Below, in pieces: positions 48,001 to 58,426 of a stretch of DNA of 64,000 nucleotides. The position numbers and the translations under genes were made by a program. Within the stretch, counting starts at the first letter, position 1, and every line of letters starts with the position of its first letter. The notes below the pieces were generated by a model, which did not search any database, had not been told where the DNA came from, and saw nothing but the letters and a program-made list of their open reading frames with translations. The stretch is from assembly GCA_013399015.1 (NCBI GenBank), contig VWZX01006702.1, positions 1,178,001 to 1,242,000 on the forward strand, in the 5' to 3' direction. The DNA comes from Galbula dea (Eukaryota > Chordata > Aves > Piciformes > Galbulidae).

Positions 48001-50887
48001 CCACAGCAAACAGGCATGTCACCTCTAGTCACCTGCAGGCCTTTTCCCTACACAGGATAGCCACACAACCACAAAGCCTGTCATCTCACAAGCTGAGGTG
48101 CTTCCCCTAGCCATCTGTTCAGACATTTTTAATAAGCTATGTGTTTATTTATCCTAATCACTCTCCATACAGCACTGCCTCCGAGACTGTAAGCTTCTCA
48201 AGCACAGACTTATATTCAGCACACCATCTACATTCCTGGTTAAGCAGACACACATTTGAGGAGCTATCCCAAACACTTCAGCATCATTTTTATTCCAGTA
48301 CACAAAATGTACAGGATAGATATAAAAACAGACCTGGGGCAAGCCAGTGCAGACTCCTCCTAACAGGGTACTAGACCCCGCAGATGCTGCAGGAATTTAG
48401 CTTGCTTCATTTTGCACTTTAAGGTCTTTCCTGGTTCTAATGGCACAACTGTCAAAAAAGGTAAGTAACGAAGCAAAGACATCTTTGCTAATAGATCCTA
48501 AATCTTTCCCACTGTGATGGGATTAAAGGCTCACATTCCAGCAGCTCAAGCACTTCAGTGTCCAAATTACAAGCCTGAAAGACTAGACTTGACTATAAAA
48601 TTAGAAATTTTCTTTGCAATTTATGCTATAGCCAGAAACAGCATAAAGAGAAAAGTCAAGAGGGCAGCAAGGTTAGGCCTGCTACTTACAGGCTACCTTT
48701 CAACGTGCCCTGCAAAATAGGCCAGGAACCACTTTCACCACCAGTCACCAAAACCAAGCCCCCTTGGAAGCAGCTCCCTTTGCCACTGCCTGTTCTGCAC
48801 AACAGCTCCAGGTCCTTCCAAGTAGAAAACATCAACCTATCTTGAGGAGAGCTGCTAATGCAAGATGAGTGGGAATGAAAATATTTGTGTGTAAGTACCA
48901 GGAAAATACAGCTCAAAAAGGGGCAGTAAAAAAAGGCCTCAATCAGTCACTAAAGATGCTGTTGGTCTAGCTGAGGGACATGCTATTCCTATCCACTGTG
49001 TAAGCTCTGTAGCTAAGGCTACAGCCCATATAACTCACTCCTCACTGGAAGACTCCCATTCTGGCAACAGGAGGATGGCAGCAAAGATGCATCACATCAC
49101 ATCTAATGCTACTTCTCTTCCTGTGAGTGTGCCAGGACAATGGGCTGCAGGGCAGAATCACCCTGTAACAGCTGCTGACTTCTGACAGACATAACAGATC
49201 TACTCCAACCCTCATCTCCAAGAACCAAATTGCTACTGGGAGCACAGAAGAGCCAGCATTCTTCTGCACTGTATACAAGTGGTCCTCCCCAGATTACTTG
49301 GGACACTCATGTCTTGGGGCTGGTCTGTACTCGGGCAGCAGACTGTGACTGAAGAAATCCACAAGAGAGGGAGTGCAAGCAGGTGTAAAGCAGCCTGGAG
49401 AGTCTGTAAAACAATTACCATCTCCCCTTCCAACAGAGGCTGCCTTTGAGCTCTGCCACCCCCATTTCCCACAACCTTCCTCTATAACTTCAGAAGAGAC
49501 TCTTCTCTGGGATGTCTCTTGGAATAGACTGCCATGGCCTTAGCCCTTCTTACTGCTTCTTGCTGATACCAAAGCTTTGCACTTTGTCCTGCTTTAAGAG
49601 GAGAGTTTAGTCATAGGATCTGGTGACTATTTAACTGTATTTTTTTTCCCCTGCTAGAATCCCAGCTGGCTCTCAGAAATCTCCTCCTTGCTGCTCTGCT
49701 GTTAGCACATCCTCTCTAACTAAAGTGGCAGCTCTCCAGAGCTCTGCTGCTCAAGAACCTTAGACACTCTCAGAATACAGAATCACAGAATTACCAAGGT
49801 TGGAAGAGACCTCTAAGATCATCAAGTCCAACCATCAGCCTATCACTGTCATCTACAACCGTGTCCCTAAGACTAAACCAAGGCCCTAAGTACTACATCT
49901 AGATGCTTTTTAAACACCTCCAGGGACTGTGACTCCACCACATCCCTGGGCAGCCTGGGCCAATGTCTAACAACTCTCAGTGAAAAAATTCTTCCTGATT
50001 TCTAGTTTAAACCTTCCCCGGTGCAACTTGAGGCCGTTTCCCCTTGTCCTCTCACTGGCAGCCCAGCAGACCGACCCCATCTTACTCTAATATCCTTTCA
50101 GGTAGTTGTAGAGAGAAATAAGCTCTCCCCTTAGCCTCCTCTTCCTCAGGCTAAACAACCCCAGTTCCCTCAGCCGCTCCTCATAAGACCTTCAAGACCT
50201 GTTTTTCAACCTCCCCATGCCTAATTAACCAAAAAGAGAAGTGACAGAGAGAAGAAACTTCTTCGGGAGGAAAGCATGCAAATGACTAATTAGTAACTAA
50301 GCTTCTCCAGACAGATATCGAACCTTCGGACCTGAAGCTGCTTTAGTTAGAAGAACGACTGACCTGCTTTTGAGGCCCACAGAAAGGGCAGCTGTGTGCC
50401 TGTGGGCCCAGTCTATGAACAAGACCCAGAGATGTTCTGACATGGGTTTGTTTCCCCGTGGAAAGGAAGGGTGCAGCCATTTTCAGATCTCAACAGCAGC
50501 CTCAACACACCTGAAACCCACCCTGGGCGTAAGAGCACCGAGGGCTTAAGGGAGATACGTTCCCACAGAGGCCTCACCGGGGCTGCCTCTCACGCCCTCC
50601 CGTCAGCCTCAGAGGGGTCAGCTCCCTTCTCGCCACACAGCTAGCGCCCATCAGCTGCCTCACTCCTTGCCCGGCCGGGGTTCACAGGAGAGGACACCAT
50701 CAGCCCACCGCCGGCCGGCCCTAAGGCCACACGCCCGCCGCCCCACGGCCCCCGGCAGGCGCAGGGGCCAAGGCAAGAGCGACCGCAGCCCTCCCGCTCG
50801 GTCACTGTGGCAGGGTGATGCGGGATGCCTCACCGCCCCGCTCCGCCTCATACCTGCCCTCACCTTGCAATCTCTCAACGACGCCAT
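36061..50887 (-). CDS. TTC38: Tetratricopeptide repeat protein 38, 14 exons
   Basis: Exons in transcript order: 50887-50864, 47206-47129, 46655-46574, 46210-46039, 45077-44904, 43953-43878, 42748-42629, 41790-41731, 40892-40854, 40228-40147, 39215-39050, 37481-37322, 37028-36955, 36154-36061. All junctions are GT/AG with matching phases, summing to 1,401 bp and 466 aa, against 469 for the human protein. Recognisable stretches run along the whole length: MASLRDCK, STTSNEACKLF, SLGGIEGCLSKLKAADP, GYQLQMRDSVARVYPFW, YSFGLMETNFFDRAEELA, TDAWSVHTIAHINEMKAE, MLACHNYWHWALYFIEKGDY, PIRYQLVQLGGSNAQ, ERLIRKAATVH. TPR helices such as EYEAALTIYD-type are visible. It is a soluble, probably cytosolic TPR protein whose biochemical role is poorly defined. 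It is intact with no frameshift, and it is divergent with PKDREJ at its 5' end. Confidence 0.96.
38255..38362 (+). mobile_element. CR1 LINE 3' end in a TTC38 intron
   Basis: GTGCACCTTCTGTGTGACCT followed by TTGGACTAGATGATCTTTCA, CCAACTCCTAACATTCTGTG and ATTCTGTGA is the extreme 3' end of a CR1 element on the plus strand, antisense to TTC38. It closely matches the copy nested in the LTR at 13.5 kb. Confidence 0.88.
41795..41830. repeat. Purine-rich GAGAA simple repeat
   Basis: An imperfect tandem run of AAGAGA/GAAGA follows closely upstream (on the minus strand) of TTC38 exon 8, on the 5' side of its acceptor. On the transcribed strand it is a polypyrimidine tract. Confidence 0.7.
46668..46696. 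repeat. (GA)n microsatellite
   Basis: AGAGAGAGAGAGAGAGAGGGAGGGAGG lies just outside the acceptor of TTC38 exon 3. On the minus strand it reads as a CT-rich tract next to the splice site. Confidence 0.85.
49773..50190 (-). mobile_element. CR1 LINE 3' fragment in TTC38 intron 1
   Basis: Minus-strand CR1: GAATCACAGAATTACCAAGG, AGAGACCTCTAAGATCATCA, CACCTCCAGGGACTGTGACT, GTGCAACTTGAGGCCGTTTC, CTTTCAGGTAGTTGTAGAGA, CCCAGTTCCCTCAGCCGCTC. Orientation is the same as the TTC38 transcript. Confidence 0.93.
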
Positions 50888-51147
50888 AATCCCCAGAAAC
50901 CTCTGCTATCGCCGTCCGGCAGCTCCGCACGACTCGACCCCGCAGGAGGCGGGGCGGGGCGGTTCGGCAGAGGGGCGGGGCCTGGACCGTTAGGTGCCGG
51001 TAGGGTCGTGAGCAGCGGCTACCTTCCGTGCCCCGTCACCGATGGATGCGTTACCTGTATATTACTGGCCCCGAAATCTTTGTTTCTTGTGGCATCGGCT
51101 ATATGCACACACGATTTGCTGCTCCTAAAGTACCTTTCTCATGAGCA
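50560..51147. promoter_or_regulatory. Bidirectional CpG-rich promoter of TTC38 and PKDREJ
   Basis: A GC- and CpG-rich stretch covers the TTC38 start codon (50,887, minus) and ends near the PKDREJ start (51,148, plus), leaving 260 bp between the two ATGs. GC-box (SP1-type) motifs GGGGCGGGGCGG at 50951-50962 and GGGGCGGGG at 50973-50981 are visible, and no TATA box is evident. TTC38 and PKDREJ are also divergent neighbours in human. The overlapping 75-108-codon open frames are base-composition artefacts. Confidence 0.6.
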
Positions 51148-54100
51148 ATGACAAGGGGAGAGGCTCTGGTCCCCTTGGAGCCCTTTTCCAGCAAGACTCC
51201 TCAGGTGTCAACCGCCATAAGGTTGCAACTCCAATCACGTTGCAACTCCAGCGGCCGTACTCCTTCACCTCGTACCACAATAATACTGCTCCATCTCCTC
51301 CTTCAGCTGCTCGGCTGCTGCCACCAAGGCGGGGGGGTCTCCTCTCCCCATGTCCAGCTACCACCTCTGCTGGTCGCCTGCTGGGACACTCATGGAGAAG
51401 GCTCTAAGTGGAAGCACAGTGAGCAGTGGGCCTCGTGCCTGGGAAAGAGCACCACGAACATGTGCTACCGGCCTGCCCCAGGAACAAGACCAGAGGCAGA
51501 GAAGAAAGAGGGGTGGCCACCACCCCCACCTGACTGCTTCTGGTACCTGAACTCGACCTGGCTGAAGAACACCTCGCACTGGTCAGGCCAGGTCACTGTG
51601 CAGACAGGCCTCTTACCAGGAAGTGCTCCTCCACCTGTGGCCTCCAGCCTACTTACACTGACACACTCATCCTCATCTGCTTCATGTGTGGACCCTGAAG
51701 TCCATGTTTTCAGCAGTGTCCATCCTCCTTTTCTGCAGAGTTTTACTTACTCAGTGCTGCTGACCCCTGCACAACACCCCATGCTACATTGTGAGTGGAC
51801 CTTCCATCTGCAGCTTTTTGGAACACAAAAAGACCACCTTCTCAAGAAGGGCACTTACATGTACAACGATAACCCAAGAAAGACCACACGTATCGTCCGT
51901 CGCTCTGCTTTACCCTTTGATCCAGAGGAACACACGGGCTTTGTGGCAAAAGTGAGCTGTTCCAGAAGCGCACTTACACCAACTCCTTTAAGAGTCAGAG
52001 TCAACAACGGTGCTGCAAAAACCATAGAAGCACCAGTGGCCTGCCAGAAACAAGAGTGTTACATACACAGTCTACAGATTAACAAACCCCTTCATACCAC
52101 TATCCTGCACCAGCAAAGGGGGAAATCTTTCTTCCTTTTTGTCAAATTATTATTAGACTGCAACGTTGGTGTATCTACCAAGCCCTTCTGGCGAATCTAT
52201 CGTGTTTGGGACACAACCACTATTCCAGACTGGACAAAACCAATAAACTCTTCTTCAATGTATGGCATAGATATGATACACTTAACTGTTCCCAGTTATA
52301 CTTTAGATTATGGGTTGTATCTGTTTTATTTCACTGTTGAGGTAACCCCCATTAGGAGCAAAACAGTCCTCAAGGGCTCAGATAAAATTTATGTTCAGAT
52401 TGACAGAACTAATCTAGTGGCAAATATTGCAGGAGGCATGTTCCGCACAGTGGGTTTTTCTGATAACTGGACTCTTGATGGCACTGCATCCTATGATCCT
52501 GATTCACAGGACAAACTAAAGGGAATCACATTTACTTGGTACTGCACCAAACAGATGTCGGATTATTCACGCATGAAATTAACCCTAAGAAAGAGATGCC
52601 ACCCAGCCCAGAAGGATTTGAAATGGTTAACACCCTCAGGTCCAGTTCAAGCAGTCCCACCAGAGTCCCTCCCAGGAAACGATGTCTACTACTTTCGCCT
52701 AGGAATTCAAAAGGACAGCAGGACGAGTTACGCCGACCAAACCATAGACGTGCAGCCTGGCTCCCCACTCCTTCTGGATGTGACGTGCCTTGAAAACTGT
52801 GGTACCTATCTAATTCCAACAGAGAGATTTATCTTGTCTGGAAAATGCAAGAACTGCAGAGAAAGCAACCAGCCAGTCTACTACTGGTCCCTTTATTCAG
52901 GAAAATCAACAGAAATTAGCTTTGACTGGTCTTCCAGAACCTCAACGGGGAGGTTTGGGCCTTACCTGTCTATCCATGCTCTCACTTTTATACATTCCAC
53001 AAGTCGATCCTACACACTTCTGCTAAAAGTAACTACCTGGGATGGCAGGTTTGCGGTCTACAAATATGCATTTAAGGTAAATTCTCCTCCTAGGCCCGGC
53101 AGGTGTATCATCAACCCAGCCCGGGGCATAGCCTTTCAGACAAAATTTGTTGTTGAGTGCAGTGGATTTTATGACAGCAATTCACCTCTGACATACAAAG
53201 TGATAGTGGCTTCCAGTGTACCCAAAACTACCAGGATAACTTCTGTGGAGGAAAATACATTTGGCACAATTCTGTACTTTGGTTATCAGCCTAAAACTCC
53301 TCCATCTTTTCTCCCAGTTGGAGTGCCCTCCGAGAGGTACCGCTTGACACTTCATGTTCAAGCCCATGACACCCTTGGGGCGTTTACTCAAGTCAACTTA
53401 TATGTCTATGTGAAGAACCCTCTTAAAAGTCGACCACCAGATGTCGTGTTTCATGAACTGCTGACCTCAGTGAGCGGTTTAAGCGCACCAATAACATCTT
53501 ATCTCCAGACCGGCGATTATTTTAGGGCGGGCTATTTGAGTTACCTGGCAGCTTCAGTGTTAAACTACATAAAAGCCACACCAGCTCTCCATCTCTCTAA
53601 GGCTCAGTTTCGGGAAAACCTGATTAAAACAACCCTGAATATTTCAGTTGACAGTCCAATGGAAGTCAACCAAGTGGTTGCTTCTCTTGGTCAAATCACA
53701 GAGGAAGCTAAAGAGATAAACTTTAGATCACAAGATCTTGCCATCAGGAAACTGACAGAAGTTACCAGAGTGCTGAAGATACAGAGGAATGAGAGCCATT
53801 GGTCTGAGGATGCAGAAATTCAGACCAGTGGAATACTTAGTTGCTTGTCCAACATCCTGAGAGCTGCTCTTCTGCATGACACGAGAGTCAATGTAAACGG
53901 AGTTAAACAAATCTTCTCCATCATGGAAAATCTAACAGAGATAGTTTTCCAGGGCAAAGTCCCTGGAGAAACAGAAACTCTCATAGGAACAGAACACTTG
54001 AATGTCACTTTGACTAAAGATGAAACCTTGAACGTTGCCAATGCTTTCTCTGCCAGAAATGACTGCAGGAATTGCTTTTATCCATCACTGAAAAAGGGAA

Positions 54101-57100
54101 ATGATTCAAGACTCCCCCCTGATGCAGTTATTTCCACTGCTGTTGTTGAGTTTGATGAGAACCCCTTCCCTTGGTTAGGTTACATATCAGAAATCAAAAC
54201 AATGGTCTTGGGGTTTAAAATGGCAGAGACCAAGCCTACTGGGGAACTCGTAGGGATCATGCCTGAAGAAGCAGAAATTACTATTGCTAGGAAAGATAAG
54301 GAATCTTCAACTTTTCAAGTAGCAATGGGACCTGACAAAACACAAACTTACACAACTGGAGGATTTAGTTTTGAAGTCAAGAAAACTACCAAGAGCATAT
54401 ACATCCAGATCTTGACAAAACTAAAAGTTTCCTTCAAGGTGCTAGTATTTACAGGCAACAATGTCACTCATGCTCATCCCATAGCCTCATTTACTGCCTT
54501 TCACAACAGGCCAACAGTTGCAAGCAAAAATGAGACACCTACCACCAACTGTGTTATTAAGGCACCCTATATTATCTGTCTCCCAGAGTCATTGCTGACA
54601 GCCACAGCTCAAGGAAGTGGTATACACACTTCCACCATCTCCATTGTCTTCCTGACACCCTATATCGTAAGGTATCCAACCCAGAGACTGGTGAGCGTAC
54701 ACATTTTCAGTGATGACTGCTTATTTCTGGATGGGGTTCAAAGTCAGTGGAGGGAAGACACGTGCAAGCTTGGCTCCTTGACCAACTGGCAGAGGGTACA
54801 CTGTGTCTGCACTATGAAGCAGAGTCACAAAACTCCGTCAGTCCACACTGCCATGTTTGACCTCAGGTTCCTGGCAGCCAAAGTATTAGTTGTCCCCAAC
54901 ACAGTAGACCTGGGAAGAACCCTGATAGCAGACTTACCTGCAAACCCAGTGACCTTCTTGGTGGTGCTCTTTATTTTTGCTGTCTACTTTCTTCTGGCCA
55001 TCTGGGCCATCAGAAAAGACAGGGCCGACAGGGACAGCAAATACAAGATTATAGTTCTGCCAGACAACGACCCCTTTGATCAAGTGAGCTTTTTGGTCAC
55101 TTTATACACAGGCAGTCGCTGTGGAGCCAGAACCAGAGCAGACGTCTTTCTTCAGCTCATTGGCCAGAATGGCACGAGCGATGTCCACTGTTTACGCCAC
55201 CCACATTTTTCACCTTTCCAACGAGGAAGCATTGATTGCTTTCTCTTAACTACTAAGCAAAACCTGGGAGACATTTGTTCCTTCAGGGTGTGGCATAATA
55301 ACAGGGGCCCATCTCCAAGCTGGTTCTTAAGCAGAGCCAAAGTTGAGAATATGTCCACCAGGCAGACCTGGTTCTTTATGTGTAGGAAATGGCTCTCTCT
55401 CGACAAGGGGGATCACAACCTAGAAAGAACATTTTCTGTCACAAACCCCAAGACCCCTCTGCGCAGAATCGACCATTTTTTAATTCATCTTGCCAACAGC
55501 CTGACAGAGGGCCATCTGTGGCTCTCCATTTTTGCTCACGCTCTCCCCGGCACTTTCACCCGGTTCCAAAGGTTGTCTTCATGTATAGCAATATTATTAT
55601 TCAACTTGCTTGTTAATATTATGTTCTTTAATGCCAACAAGAATGAAGAATCTTCAATACACTTGAGCTATATGAGATCAGTAATAGTAGGAATTGAATG
55701 TGCCATGGTTACCATACCTGTGGAAATGATTATAATTGCCTTTTTTAAGTATTCCCAGAGGGAACCTTCTCGTGGTGCAGCTCAGACACACCCAAAGCCA
55801 AGCTCACCCCTCCTGCCAGGAAACCTTAAGAACTGGAGGGAATCGCCACAAAAAATGTACCTTGCAGAAACTCCAGCACAATTGAGGAATACTAGTCCCT
55901 TGGAGAACCGTCCTGGTCCCAGCAACTCACAGAGCATCTCACTTTCCAGAAACGCAAGCAGGACGGGAGTGCCCCGAAACTGGTCTAATTGCGTAGTTTC
56001 TGAAAGAGATGCAAATGTCATTGTAGCAGAGGAGCAGACGATAACCACAAATTCCCCTCCAATGGCTAAAGCCTACCAGAGAAGGCCACCACCAAACTCC
56101 AATTTCAGTAATAACTGTGCACAAGAAGGGGGCAACTTTCAGAAAGAAAGGCAACCACTAAGCTCTACCTCCACACCCTTTCGCAAAAGACTGCGCATAG
56201 CTTTTTCATGGCATTTCTTCTGCCTCTCCTGGGTGCTAGTAATAGCTGTCAGTGGGCTATCATCATTTTTCATTGTGTTATATGGCTTGTCTTACGGCTA
56301 TCAGACTTCACTGGAGTGGCTTTTAGCATCTGCAAGCTCCTTTATTGAGAATGTGTTTTTCCTCTCAGTCCTAAAAATCAGTTTTATCTCAGCTATGAGT
56401 ACACTTTGTCCTAAGCACTGTGAAAACATCCCATGGTTAACTCAGGAAAAGTATTCTGAGATTAAGGTGCCTACAGAAACGATGAGTGCTGATGAGATGA
56501 GAGAGATGCACTTGAAACTTGCCAAAGTCAGAGGCACCAAGCAGTATAAGCCTTTAGAAGCTGATGAAATTGCAAACATGCTCAAAAGGGCAAATATTAA
56601 AGCGAAGGCACTTATTTTCATAACAGGTTTCATCAGCCACCTTGTCTTTTTTACACTGCTATTAAATTTTGCCTATTCCAATGAGACCGCCAACAGATTC
56701 CACTACAACCAATTCATCCGTAACCAGTTCTCTCCACGACTCTCCAGAGCAGATAAGCTAGACCATATCTACAGGTGGGTGAAGGACTCGTTCCTGCCTT
56801 TGATCCACAACGATATTCAGCCAACCTTTCTTCCTGATAGCTGGTCCAAAATTATCGGTTTGCCCAGGATGAGGCAAGTGCGGGCTAAAGATACCAAGAA
56901 GAAATGCTTTGATCCTCACAGCTTTGTAAATAACTTTGTGATCAGTAAAAGCCACTGTCTTCACAAATACGGCACTGACATCCCAGAGAAAGAGAACTAT
57001 GCTGGCACCTGGACAAAGCTTGCCAACCAGTCTTTTTCCAAGGATGCCAGCAGTTACAGTGGCTTCACTTACCAGCCAAACAAGACTCCATGGATGTATT

Positions 57101-58260
57101 ATTCGTATGGAGATTTGCACACCTATGGCCCAGCAGGATACACCTGTTACTTCTTCCCTGAAGAAGGAAGACCTAATTCCACAACAAGGCTGGATGCTCT
57201 ACAACACAGCAACTGGCTTGATGAAAAGACATGGGCTGTGATCATTGAACTAACTACGTTTAACTCGGACGCAGACCTCTTTTGCACCATCTCAGTCATA
57301 TTTGAAATGTCTGATTTGGGCACTGTAAAACCGAGTTTGTCAGTGCACTCTTTTACACTCCCCATTCTTCAGCAGCAAACTAAAGCTCAAATGTTTGTGT
57401 TTGCCATTGCTCTTGCCTTTCTGTTCGCTTATGCTGTAGGTGAGCTTCACACCATATGCCGAGAAAAAAATGAGTATTTTAAAAACATTTACAACATAAT
57501 CAACTTTAGCTTAAAATCAGCATTTCTCCTTCTTGTTCTCTTAAACGTCATAAAGTTTAAGATGGGAGAAGATATAGTGAAGTTTTACTTACTTCACCCA
57601 AATGATTTCATTCCTTTTCATGCAGTTGCTCATCTAGATCAGATTTCAAGGATTACCTTGGGCTTTTTGGCATTTTTTGTAGTTTTGAAAACTCTTAAAT
57701 TTTTTCAGTTCTGTTATGACGTGCGCCTGGCACAAAGATCACTCTTGGTAGCCCTTCTCGGAATCTCCTCTATGGCCCTCATGATGGTGGTCTGCTTCTT
57801 TGTCTTTATGGCTTTTGGCTACCTTGTGTTTGGACAGCACGAATGGAATTACAATAACATGATTCATTCAGCTCAGACCGTATTCTCTTACTGTGTCTCA
57901 GCTTTCAGAGATACCTCATTTTCATCTAGCAGGTTGCTGGGTGGTCTTTTCCTAGCCTCTTTCTTGATGATGATGGTCTATGTCTTGATTAACCTCTTCC
58001 AAGCTGTTATTATGTCTGCCTATGGAGAGATGAAACAACATTTGTATCAAGAACCATCTGAGGAGGCACAAGCGGCTGCTCTCATATTGCAATGGCTCAG
58101 AAGGCTGTGTTATCGTCTCATCTGTAAATCAGCCAAAACCAGTGAGCCTGATCTTTTCCACGGTGTACTCTATGGGCAGCCTGAGGGAAGACATCGGGGA
58201 CGTTTAGGACTCAAGAACAGAAAAGCAAAGGGGCAAAAAATGGTTTCTCCTGTGGCATGA
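51148..58260 (+). CDS. PKDREJ: Polycystin family receptor for egg jelly homologue, intronless
   Basis: One uninterrupted frame of 2,370 codons, against about 2,250 in human, which is also intronless. Order by residue: hydrophobic stretch 45-58 (possible signal), REJ module about 425-1100, GPS-type Cys/Trp block about 1190-1228 (SQWREDTC..W..VHCVC), TM1 about 1266-1287, PLAT/LH2 about 1299-1405 (SFLVTLYTGSR, WHNN), TM2-TM3 about 1477-1536, a long basic cytoplasmic loop to 1685, TM4-TM6 to about 1844, extracellular polycystin domain about 1845-2075 (YNQFIRNQFSPR, LDEKTWAVIIELTTFN), then TM7-TM11 ending about 2292 with the NLFQAVIMSAYGEMK segment. The family is testis/sperm enriched and linked to fertilisation and sperm capacitation in mammals, with a TRPP-like channel fold. 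The first ATG leaves 44 residues before the hydrophobic stretch, so the start is less sure than the rest. No frameshift or stop is seen. Confidence 0.95.
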   Translation: MTRGEALVPLEPFSSKTPQVSTAIRLQLQSRCNSSGRTPSPRTTIILLHLLLQLLGCCHQGGGVSSPHVQLPPLLVACWDTHGEGSKWKHSEQWASCLGKSTTNMCYRPAPGTRPEAEKKEGWPPPPPDCFWYLNSTWLKNTSHWSGQVTVQTGLLPGSAPPPVASSLLTLTHSSSSASCVDPEVHVFSSVHPPFLQSFTYSVLLTPAQHPMLHCEWTFHLQLFGTQKDHLLKKGTYMYNDNPRKTTRIVRRSALPFDPEEHTGFVAKVSCSRSALTPTPLRVRVNNGAAKTIEAPVACQKQECYIHSLQINKPLHTTILHQQRGKSFFLFVKLLLDCNVGVSTKPFWRIYRVWDTTTIPDWTKPINSSSMYGIDMIHLTVPSYTLDYGLYLFYFTVEVTPIRSKTVLKGSDKIYVQIDRTNLVANIAGGMFRTVGFSDNWTLDGTASYDPDSQDKLKGITFTWYCTKQMSDYSRMKLTLRKRCHPAQKDLKWLTPSGPVQAVPPESLPGNDVYYFRLGIQKDSRTSYADQTIDVQPGSPLLLDVTCLENCGTYLIPTERFILSGKCKNCRESNQPVYYWSLYSGKSTEISFDWSSRTSTGRFGPYLSIHALTFIHSTSRSYTLLLKVTTWDGRFAVYKYAFKVNSPPRPGRCIINPARGIAFQTKFVVECSGFYDSNSPLTYKVIVASSVPKTTRITSVEENTFGTILYFGYQPKTPPSFLPVGVPSERYRLTLHVQAHDTLGAFTQVNLYVYVKNPLKSRPPDVVFHELLTSVSGLSAPITSYLQTGDYFRAGYLSYLAASVLNYIKATPALHLSKAQFRENLIKTTLNISVDSPMEVNQVVASLGQITEEAKEINFRSQDLAIRKLTEVTRVLKIQRNESHWSEDAEIQTSGILSCLSNILRAALLHDTRVNVNGVKQIFSIMENLTEIVFQGKVPGETETLIGTEHLNVTLTKDETLNVANAFSARNDCRNCFYPSLKKGNDSRLPPDAVISTAVVEFDENPFPWLGYISEIKTMVLGFKMAETKPTGELVGIMPEEAEITIARKDKESSTFQVAMGPDKTQTYTTGGFSFEVKKTTKSIYIQILTKLKVSFKVLVFTGNNVTHAHPIASFTAFHNRPTVASKNETPTTNCVIKAPYIICLPESLLTATAQGSGIHTSTISIVFLTPYIVRYPTQRLVSVHIFSDDCLFLDGVQSQWREDTCKLGSLTNWQRVHCVCTMKQSHKTPSVHTAMFDLRFLAAKVLVVPNTVDLGRTLIADLPANPVTFLVVLFIFAVYFLLAIWAIRKDRADRDSKYKIIVLPDNDPFDQVSFLVTLYTGSRCGARTRADVFLQLIGQNGTSDVHCLRHPHFSPFQRGSIDCFLLTTKQNLGDICSFRVWHNNRGPSPSWFLSRAKVENMSTRQTWFFMCRKWLSLDKGDHNLERTFSVTNPKTPLRRIDHFLIHLANSLTEGHLWLSIFAHALPGTFTRFQRLSSCIAILLFNLLVNIMFFNANKNEESSIHLSYMRSVIVGIECAMVTIPVEMIIIAFFKYSQREPSRGAAQTHPKPSSPLLPGNLKNWRESPQKMYLAETPAQLRNTSPLENRPGPSNSQSISLSRNASRTGVPRNWSNCVVSERDANVIVAEEQTITTNSPPMAKAYQRRPPPNSNFSNNCAQEGGNFQKERQPLSSTSTPFRKRLRIAFSWHFFCLSWVLVIAVSGLSSFFIVLYGLSYGYQTSLEWLLASASSFIENVFFLSVLKISFISAMSTLCPKHCENIPWLTQEKYSEIKVPTETMSADEMREMHLKLAKVRGTKQYKPLEADEIANMLKRANIKAKALIFITGFISHLVFFTLLLNFAYSNETANRFHYNQFIRNQFSPRLSRADKLDHIYRWVKDSFLPLIHNDIQPTFLPDSWSKIIGLPRMRQVRAKDTKKKCFDPHSFVNNFVISKSHCLHKYGTDIPEKENYAGTWTKLANQSFSKDASSYSGFTYQPNKTPWMYYSYGDLHTYGPAGYTCYFFPEEGRPNSTTRLDALQHSNWLDEKTWAVIIELTTFNSDADLFCTISVIFEMSDLGTVKPSLSVHSFTLPILQQQTKAQMFVFAIALAFLFAYAVGELHTICREKNEYFKNIYNIINFSLKSAFLLLVLLNVIKFKMGEDIVKFYLLHPNDFIPFHAVAHLDQISRITLGFLAFFVVLKTLKFFQFCYDVRLAQRSLLVALLGISSMALMMVVCFFVFMAFGYLVFGQHEWNYNNMIHSAQTVFSYCVSAFRDTSFSSSRLLGGLFLASFLMMMVYVLINLFQAVIMSAYGEMKQHLYQEPSEEAQAAALILQWLRRLCYRLICKSAKTSEPDLFHGVLYGQPEGRHRGRLGLKNRKAKGQKMVSPVA

Positions 58261-58315
58261 ACAAGGAGAGATTCTACATTCCAGACCATAATACTTCCAC
58301 TTCCAAGTGTTCATA

Positions 58316-58321
58316 AATAAA
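58316..58321 (+). terminator. Polyadenylation signal AATAAA of PKDREJ
   Basis: The hexamer lies only 56 bp after the PKDREJ stop codon, within TTCATAAATAAACTATTT, implying a very short 3' UTR if used. Confidence 0.6.
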
Positions 58322-58426
58322 CTATTTAAGAATCTTGTAACATTCAAACCCTTACTAGTGATTGTGCTCAGATTTTCTCCAGGTAAGTTTGCATCAACTT
58401 CTGTGATCCTTGGCTGTTGTGGTGTG

